Of a stretch of 20,899 bases of DNA, positions 15,898 to 20,899 are shown piece by piece (the first letter of the stretch is position 1; every line of letters starts with the position of its first letter). The DNA is taken from the IMG/VR virus record IMGVR_UViG_3300020442_001797, positions 1 to 20,899 of that record; one strand, given 5' to 3'. Origin of the DNA: a virus. The notes below the pieces were generated by a model. It did no database searches, had not been told where the DNA came from, and saw only the letters and a program-made list of their open reading frames with translations. The position numbers and the translations under genes were made by a program.

Positions 15898-15939
15898 ATC
15901 AATCAGATTGTAATTGGATTGTTAATTGAACTGTTACTA

Positions 15940-15950
15940 GATTATACACA
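15940..15950 (-). promoter_or_regulatory. Candidate promoter (TGTGTATAATC) for the portal gene
   Basis: Minus strand TGTGTATAATC in the terminase-portal gap, immediately after the terminase stop. It is preceded by TTTC rather than a full T run. No -35 box is seen at 17 bases. The leader to the portal ATG would be about 45-50 bases. It shares ten bases with the sites at 13829 and 10681. Confidence 0.55.
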
Positions 15951-15955
15951 GAAAC

Positions 15956-17932
15956 CTAATAAATTCCGTTCATACCTTCTGTGAACCAGTTCGGACCGGA
16001 GAAATCATCTCCACCTTTCTCTTTTGACTTCTCTACGGTAGCGAATCCTCCGTAAAAATTATAGATAGTCGCTTCGGGTGCTCTTGCTATTGTTCTAGCG
16101 GCCATATTAGCCATGAGCAAAGAAGAATACCTGTCTTTTCTGAGTTTCCCCTTTTTGCCTGTACCAATTACTGTTTCTGGTGTATCCCACTTGTCACGAC
16201 CTGTAGCGGTTTGTGTGATTTGAATCATGGTTAGTTCGTCTTTGAGGTCTTCTATTTCTAACACGCACTGTTCTAGGGTATCATACGTACGGCCTTTTAA
16301 TCCATCTTCTGCATTAGCTATTCCTAGACTTACAGAGTCAAACATAGGAAATAGCAAAACCTTGTCTTCTAGGTCTTTTCTTAGGCCGTGATTAGCCTCG
16401 GATAACCACTCATATCTAGAAAATTGACACATCTCTAAAATATGTAATCCTCTATTGTCGTCTGTATCTTTTGGTTTGTTTTCATCTATTACTGGCCAGA
16501 TTGGTAATTCGTCTTCTTGGATCTTATCTTGGTCGTGCAATGATTCCATTACAGCAATACCTCCACCTCCAGCGTCCATAGCTATGTGGATACATGGGAA
16601 TATTCTCATAAGATCTCTAATTTTCCTAGAGCAGTATGCGTAAAAGTCTGACTCTTTCGAGTATCCGCTCTTAACTTTTTCTTTGTGCTGATCTCTATTT
16701 GTTGTCCAGCAATGAACTATTCTTCTATGATCGGCATTCGCCTCCAAAACAACTATGCTGAAATTATCAACTTCAGATGCGGGGTCAACTCCAAAGATAT
16801 ATTTTTTGTTGGGGTCTCCTCTTAGTTGTGCCTGAAAACATATCTCATTATCCTTAGAGTCTTTGACCTTGCCTTTATCATCAGTCACGCAGCTCTCGAT
16901 CAGGGTACGCTTAAAGAAGCCCTGAGAATCGCGTGTAAAGCACGCTCCGAACTCCATCTGATATATTCCAGCATGTACCGTTGCCTTCGATCTGGCGACC
17001 TGTGAGGCGTCCATGAAGCCTTCTGGTAAAAGCTCGTAGGGTATTCTTATGATTGAGTAATCTTTCCAGTTAAAGTCCTTTGGTGGATCATCTCCGAAAA
17101 TTTCTCGTAATCTATTTTCCCTACCTTGGCTCTGGATTATTGACTTCCATTTTTTCCAGTATTCAGCAAAGTGGTTGAAGTCGTAATAAGCAGTCCCGCT
17201 TAATATAATCTGGTTATCCTTCTTATCTAATATGGACTCAGAATCCTGTTCTATTTCTATGCCTAGTTCTTGAGCTTTCTTTTTTGCCGCTATCTTTTTT
17301 ACGTTTTCTATAGGATCAGAGCTAACAGCAGCAAACCCAGCGACAACTGTTTCAAAGATATCTCTAGGAATGGAAGCGAACTCATCGCTAATAATATCAT
17401 TAGCTCTCTGGCCTCTAATCTTTTGTCCGTCACCCAGAGGGAGGCAAGTGACGCGAGAGCCGTTGATACGCATAACGCAACGATCAACATCTCGTCTGGG
17501 TCCACTGTTTGCATCGCACATACTCCTGAGTATTGGGGAATTATTCCAGATTGTTTCCATGTATTCAAAAAGAACTTTAGACTGCCTGAACGCAGCACCA
17601 ACAACTACCACTTTTCTCTCAGGTAATAATAAAGCTCTAATCATTGAGTATAGAGATAATATAAATGATTTTCCAAAACCACGACTAGCAATAAGCATGG
17701 GAAATCTTCTGTTCCACATCTCGCACAAAAAGAGTGCCTGTGAGGGGAGGATGTTTATATTGAAGACTTGTTTGCACAGAAAGGAGAAGTACTCCGGCCT
17801 AGTCATTAGCCATAGAAGCTTGTAGTGGTAGTCATCTTCGTTGAAGTTTACCAATTTAAACGGATTGAAAACATTCCTATCTTCAAGATCTAAATTAAGC
17901 CAAGCTTCATTTATTTTTTTAAGGTTGTTCAT
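15956..17932 (-). CDS. terL: Terminase large subunit
   Basis: ATPase-nuclease motor that cuts concatemeric phage DNA and pumps it into the prohead. Visible motifs in the 658-residue protein: Walker A ASRGFGKS (residues 82-89), Walker B DIISDE (179-184, Asp183/Glu184), coupling motif SGT (245-247), and RNase H-like nuclease acidic residues in FGVDPA (Asp383), IAMDAG (Asp453) and the RDKWDTPE stretch (Asp580/Asp583). An inserted Lys/Glu-rich segment (~205-240) lies between ATPase motifs. Its ATG overlaps the ClpP-like stop (TAATG). A separate small terminase is not seen in the window. Packs into the portal encoded by the next gene. Confidence 0.95.
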   Translation of the reverse strand: MNNLKKINEAWLNLDLEDRNVFNPFKLVNFNEDDYHYKLLWLMTRPEYFSFLCKQVFNINILPSQALFLCEMWNRRFPMLIASRGFGKSFILSLYSMIRALLLPERKVVVVGAAFRQSKVLFEYMETIWNNSPILRSMCDANSGPRRDVDRCVMRINGSRVTCLPLGDGQKIRGQRANDIISDEFASIPRDIFETVVAGFAAVSSDPIENVKKIAAKKKAQELGIEIEQDSESILDKKDNQIILSGTAYYDFNHFAEYWKKWKSIIQSQGRENRLREIFGDDPPKDFNWKDYSIIRIPYELLPEGFMDASQVARSKATVHAGIYQMEFGACFTRDSQGFFKRTLIESCVTDDKGKVKDSKDNEICFQAQLRGDPNKKYIFGVDPASEVDNFSIVVLEANADHRRIVHCWTTNRDQHKEKVKSGYSKESDFYAYCSRKIRDLMRIFPCIHIAMDAGGGGIAVMESLHDQDKIQEDELPIWPVIDENKPKDTDDNRGLHILEMCQFSRYEWLSEANHGLRKDLEDKVLLFPMFDSVSLGIANAEDGLKGRTYDTLEQCVLEIEDLKDELTMIQITQTATGRDKWDTPETVIGTGKKGKLRKDRYSSLLMANMAARTIARAPEATIYNFYGGFATVEKSKEKGGDDFSGPNWFTEGMNGIY

Positions 17933-18585
17933 TACTTTAAACTGTTAATCGAATTGAATTTTCTTGTGTTAAGGACTAGGTCTGCAAACCCATAATAAAC
18001 TGATTCGTTGGCGTCTAGATACCAGTCTCCGTCTTTAAATTTTCTTTTCAGGTAGCTTTTAACTTTATCAAAGTCAGGTTCGCTGTAATGCTCTTTAAAA
18101 TACTTTCCGTCTTTACAGCCTTCTGCGTATATATCTAACATTGTCTCTGTTTGGCGTTTTTCAAATGCTGCCCCTTTTTGTACATCTAGATAACTTCCGC
18201 CGTAGCCGCTGGAACCAAAGTGGCACATAAAATATGCGTGAGGCATCATGACTCTATTGTCGGCAGCTTGCAGAATAATACTGCTCATGGATTCTGCTTG
18301 ACCATAAGCCAGTATGGTTATGTAGGATTTAGCCATCATGATGGAGTCAAATATGGTCATTCCATCATTCCAGTTACCTCCAACACTATGCATGTGAATT
18401 AATATAGGATCATTGGATAGATTATCTAATAACCTAATGTTCTTATAAAAAGAGGAGGCCATTTTATAGTCCACGCCGGGATCTTCATCTGAATTTGCAA
18501 CATAGCTATGAAGAAAAAGCTCTCTGTTCTTAACGTCTACGCCGTACGAATTTATATCTGATATCATATCCACATTAATTGTCAC
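17932..18585 (-). CDS. ClpP-like serine protease (S14 family)
   Basis: A 217-residue protein with the ClpP fold signature: PILIHMHSVGGNWNDGMTIFDSI (oxyanion-site glycines at residues 69-70), GQAESMSSIIL with Ser99 as nucleophile, MCHFG with His122, and GDWYLDANESVYYGFAD with Asp187 as the likely third member. Known family roles are ClpXP proteolysis in cells and, in many phages, processing of prohead proteins. I infer either a phage head-maturation enzyme or a regulator of host proteolysis. The start is GTG at 18585 with an excellent GGGAGGA site and overlaps the ERCC4 stop by 4 bases (GTGA). An ATG at 18567 is an alternative but has no better site. The head module already has another protease-like domain, which makes this one's target uncertain. 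Confidence 0.88.
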   Translation of the reverse strand: MTINVDMISDINSYGVDVKNRELFLHSYVANSDEDPGVDYKMASSFYKNIRLLDNLSNDPILIHMHSVGGNWNDGMTIFDSIMMAKSYITILAYGQAESMSSIILQAADNRVMMPHAYFMCHFGSSGYGGSYLDVQKGAAFEKRQTETMLDIYAEGCKDGKYFKEHYSEPDFDKVKSYLKRKFKDGDWYLDANESVYYGFADLVLNTRKFNSINSLK

Positions 18586-19088
18586 TTTTTCCTCCCGATA
18601 GAGTAAAATTCATTGACCCTTTTTAATATGCTACTGACAACAAGTTTTGCATTTTTCCTATTGCCGCAAAAAATAACATGAATATCGTCATACATTTGAA
18701 ACTCTATCAGCATTTTTAACATGTACTTATTAGTGATCTTGATAGAATTCCAATTCTCTTGCGGGATGTCAGAACCTTCTGGAAAGTCCATAACATCTTT
18801 GAGTGAAAATTCAAGAATTAAAAATTTAAATGGGAAATCTTTCATTCTCTCTATTTCTCTCATAAACCTATGTTTGTCTTTACCTAGATTTATTGCTAAC
18901 TCGGATATTCTTCCTTTTCTCTCTATACAAAGTTTGTCCTCTAATCCTACTAGAGAGTAGTCTCCAGTATCTAATTTCTGTACAACCATGCCTGCACAAG
19001 CGTGATATCTACTTTCAAACCTTTCAAAAGTATATCCGTCTTGTTCTCTGGTATCTTTTATAACTGTATATGCTGGGGCTTTAGGCAT
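18582..19088 (-). CDS. ERCC4-fold (XPF/MUS81-type) nuclease
   Basis: A 168-residue single-domain nuclease. DTREQ (residues 12-16), LDTGDYS (39-45) and CIERKGR (54-60) make up the classic ERCC4 active site (Asp/Arg-Glu, GDY, ERK). Helix RFMREIERMKD follows. In other phages stand-alone ERCC4 nucleases act on branched or damaged DNA; the substrate here is unknown. No helix-hairpin-helix DNA-binding tail is seen, so a partner may target it. The start ATG at 19088 overlaps the HNH gene by 8 bases and the end overlaps the ClpP-like gene by 4, so it belongs to the packaging-side unit. It may clear branches from replicating DNA before packaging; this is inference. Confidence 0.85.
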   Translation of the reverse strand: MPKAPAYTVIKDTREQDGYTFERFESRYHACAGMVVQKLDTGDYSLVGLEDKLCIERKGRISELAINLGKDKHRFMREIERMKDFPFKFLILEFSLKDVMDFPEGSDIPQENWNSIKITNKYMLKMLIEFQMYDDIHVIFCGNRKNAKLVVSSILKRVNEFYSIGRKK

Positions 19089-19347
19089 TTTTGTCTCTCA
19101 CTATATCTGTGAATAATCTTTCGTAAAAGTGTTCGTTTCTCGTTACCTCTTTGTGGCACGCCGCACATAAGGTGATTCCATTGTCTATATCAAATCTCAA
19201 CATTGAGGCTGATGACCATTTTTTAATATGGTGAACTTGAAGGAGTTTCTTGTGTTTGCAATTAGGCATTTGGCAGCAATATCTATCTCTGGATAAAACC
19301 TTTTTACGCCACTCTTTGTATACTGGATCGTGGAAGTCTCTTCTCAT
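19081..19347 (-). CDS. HNH endonuclease
   Basis: An 88-residue protein with a compact HNH site: VHHIKKW (His39/His40), Asn56 and the CAACH motif with His65, plus zinc cysteines C25 (or C24), C30, C61 and C64. HNH proteins encoded beside terminase are required for packaging cleavage in HK97-type phages, so a terminase helper role is plausible. It could instead be a free-standing mobile nuclease, but its tight overlaps with both neighbours (ATGA upstream, 8 bases downstream) argue for an integrated role. It has no long DNA-recognition domain. Its start has only a weak upstream site, which fits translational coupling to the gene before. Confidence 0.88.
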   Translation of the reverse strand: MRRDFHDPVYKEWRKKVLSRDRYCCQMPNCKHKKLLQVHHIKKWSSASMLRFDIDNGITLCAACHKEVTRNEHFYERLFTDIVRDKNA

Positions 19348-19592
19348 TTTGGTTTTACCCTTGTTACTTTTATTTCGTGCATCATCTCTTTGAGCATTTT
19401 TGAGGTTGCTGAAGACTCGTCTTGTTTGAGTATTATCTCAGAAAATCTACAATACGCTAGGTAGCAAGCATCGTCGGGATTATCAGCTTCCACAAAAATA
19501 GTGGGATACATCGAGTTAAACTCTTTTAATCTGAATTTCTTTAATCTAGCTATGACAGCCGTCAGATCAAATGTAACATTGTATATAATCAT
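19344..19592 (-). CDS. Hypothetical protein, 82 residues
   Basis: I do not recognise this protein. It begins MIIYNVTFDLTAVIARL, continues with IFVEADNPDDACYLAYCRFSEIIL and ends in a Lys-rich tail (IKVTRVKPK). The alternating hydrophobic pattern suggests a small alpha/beta fold such as a ferredoxin-like regulator, but there is no motif. The start ATG overlaps the dehydratase stop (ATGA) and its stop overlaps the HNH start (ATGA), so it is certainly translated if its neighbours are. It could be an accessory factor for the nuclease or terminase next to it. No signal peptide or membrane segment. Confidence 0.75.
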   Translation of the reverse strand: MIIYNVTFDLTAVIARLKKFRLKEFNSMYPTIFVEADNPDDACYLAYCRFSEIILKQDESSATSKMLKEMMHEIKVTRVKPK

Positions 19593-20680
19593 TTATCCAA
19601 GTCATGTTCTACCATAAGTTTTACAAGGTCTTCAAACGAATGTTTTGGCTTCCATCCTAACTTATTGTTTGCCTTGCTGCAATCTCCTCTCAAATAATCT
19701 ACTTCTGCTGGTCTATAAAATTCAGGGTCTTGAACAACACATGAAGACCAATCATTTATTCCAACGTGTTTAAATGCTACGTCTAAGAATTCTCGAATAG
19801 TATGAGTTTCGCCAGTGCAGATGACATAATCATCAGGATTATCCTGTTGAAGCATCATCCACATTGCTTCCACATAATCTCCTGCATACCCCCAATCTCG
19901 GAATGCTTCCAAATTACCTAGACGTAGCTTTGGAAAGCTGTACTGAACTCCAGATGCAAATAATAAGTCACCTTCTTTGCAGGCTTCTGAAATATCAGTA
20001 TATTTTAAATTTAGATTTTCGAGCCATTCCATAAACTCTCCAATCCACTTAGTGATTTTTCTAGTTACGAAGGTTTCTCCTCTTCGTGGACCCTCGTGAT
20101 TAAATAATATACCAGCACTAGAATGAATATCATAACCTTCTCTAAAAAGTCTTGTTAGATGGTGTGCGGCACATTTAGCTATAGCGTAGGGGCTTTGTGG
20201 CAGGAACTTTGTTTCTTCATCTTGGTATTTTTCCATAGGCAGCTTGCTATCGAAATCTCCATCAGTAGGTCTTTCATCATAGTTTCTTCCAAACATTTCA
20301 CTAGAGCTTGCTTGGTAGAACCTAGCATTAGTTAATTTTAGATCCACAATGCTTTGTAGTATATTTAGACAGCCCTTGCCCGTGATATCCCATGTTAATG
20401 CAGGTTGCTTAAATGATACAGCGACATGAGATTGAGCTGCTAGATTGTAGATTTCATCTACGTCTACGTGTTCTGAAAGGACTCTGATTATACTATGCGA
20501 GTCAGTTATATCTCCTTGAACGAGCTTAAAGTTATCATGACTGAGAATATTCTTTATTCTACCGGTGTTGTCGTTGCTAGTTCTCCTAGCTACTCCTATG
20601 ACCTGATAGTGTTTAGAAAGTAGTAGATCCGCTAAGTGGCTACCGTCTTGTCCTGTTACACCAAAAATAATCGCTTTCAT
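19589..20680 (-). CDS. gmd: GDP-mannose 4,6-dehydratase
   Basis: Converts GDP-D-mannose to GDP-4-keto-6-deoxy-D-mannose, precursor of GDP-fucose and other deoxysugars. Short-chain dehydrogenase features: NAD(P)-binding GVTGQDG (residues 7-13), NLAAQSHVAVSF (79-90), SSSEMFG (125-131, Ser126/Glu128 as likely catalytic pair), SPYAIAK (Tyr165/Lys169), LFNHEGPRRGETFVTRK (192-208), RDWGYAGDYV and EFYRPAEVDYLRGD near the end. Compared with E. coli Gmd it has a ~15-residue insertion after the SSSEMFG motif and a ~28-residue insertion before LGNLEAFRDWG, while a C-terminal loop before YRPAEV is shorter. The ATG at 20680 has GAGGAGA upstream. Known as an auxiliary gene in cyanophages; may serve surface glycan synthesis in the infected host or sugar modification of virion parts. 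Confidence 0.93.
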   Translation of the reverse strand: MKAIIFGVTGQDGSHLADLLLSKHYQVIGVARRTSNDNTGRIKNILSHDNFKLVQGDITDSHSIIRVLSEHVDVDEIYNLAAQSHVAVSFKQPALTWDITGKGCLNILQSIVDLKLTNARFYQASSSEMFGRNYDERPTDGDFDSKLPMEKYQDEETKFLPQSPYAIAKCAAHHLTRLFREGYDIHSSAGILFNHEGPRRGETFVTRKITKWIGEFMEWLENLNLKYTDISEACKEGDLLFASGVQYSFPKLRLGNLEAFRDWGYAGDYVEAMWMMLQQDNPDDYVICTGETHTIREFLDVAFKHVGINDWSSCVVQDPEFYRPAEVDYLRGDCSKANNKLGWKPKHSFEDLVKLMVEHDLDK

Positions 20681-20682
20681 TC

Positions 20683-20899
20683 CTAGTTTCTCCTCAGAAA
20701 TTTTTTTTCTATCGCACCTTTTAGTGGCACTTCTTTGATTTTATTTTCTTTGAAAAGATGATTCCAAACTCTTTCCCATCCTTTTGATCCTTTTTTATTT
20801 TCAGGTGGAGGCCATTTAGAGAACTCTTCGCTATCCAGTACTTCACGCATTAGAGCTGAAGCTATGATAAACGTATTGTACAGTATTATATTCTCGTCG
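20683..20899 (-). CDS. Unknown protein, C-terminal 71 residues (runs off right edge)
   Basis: The frame is open from the right edge to a TAG at 20685-20683, giving 71 residues with no start in the window. The visible part begins DENIILYNTFIIASALMREV and later contains EFSKWPPPENKKGSKGWERVWNHLF and ends in a basic tail (KKFLRRN). Composition is helical and charged. I do not recognise the family. It ends 2 bases before the dehydratase ATG, and the dehydratase ribosome site sits within its last codons, so the genes are in one operon and it may be related to sugar-nucleotide or DNA metabolism. Confidence 0.7.
   Translation of the reverse strand, partial: DENIILYNTFIIASALMREVLDSEEFSKWPPPENKKGSKGWERVWNHLFKENKIKEVPLKGAIEKKFLRRN

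Noticed and set aside
10681-15950. T4-type late promoter (TATAAATA) for the repeated motif
   Set aside because: All three sites read TATAAT followed by C or A, not TATAAATA, so they do not fit the T4 consensus. The extended -10 TG is also out of position.
1-20899. Prophage or lysogeny features
   Set aside because: No integrase, repressor, excisionase or attachment-like repeats seen; the window covers only structural and packaging genes, so lifestyle cannot be settled here.

Overview
The window is an accessory-light, gene-dense segment of a tailed double-stranded DNA phage (Caudoviricetes, HK97-fold capsid). Every gene I can support lies on the minus strand, so it reads from right to left. 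No tRNA, integrase, attachment site, CRISPR array or insertion sequence was seen, and no non-coding gap exceeds about 120 bases. Base composition is AT-rich. The head and packaging genes, the marine-phage-like fibre modules and the GDP-mannose dehydratase suggest an uncultured environmental (perhaps marine) phage. The host cannot be told from the sequence.

Right end (about 17.9-20.9 kb): a truncated unknown gene, GDP-mannose 4,6-dehydratase, an 82-residue orphan, an HNH nuclease, an ERCC4-fold nuclease, a ClpP-like serine protease and then the large terminase. From the dehydratase to the terminase every neighbouring pair overlaps by 1 to 8 bases, so these six genes form one tightly coupled translation unit.

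Middle (10.7-16 kb): portal, a head-maturation-protease/scaffold fusion gene with an internal start for free scaffold, a capsid decoration (cement) protein and the major capsid protein, closed by a strong intrinsic terminator. A shared motif, TGTGTATAAT, lies ahead of the portal, the protease/scaffold gene and the gene after the terminator. It is a candidate phage promoter that divides the virion genes into separate transcription units.

Left (1-10.6 kb): a 160-residue virion protein followed by four very large surface or fibre-type proteins (549, 899, 1418 and at least 500 residues). Two carry YadA-head-like 'NTAIG' repeats. The 1418-residue protein has a Cys/Pro-rich N-terminus and a region resembling beta-propeller blades. 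The last gene runs off the left edge. Tail tube, tape measure, baseplate and small terminase genes are not in the window.

Best candidates for something new: the internal scaffold start, the repeated promoter motif, the overlapping sugar-enzyme/nuclease/protease/terminase cassette, the presence of two different protease folds in one head module, and the unexplained 1418-residue protein.
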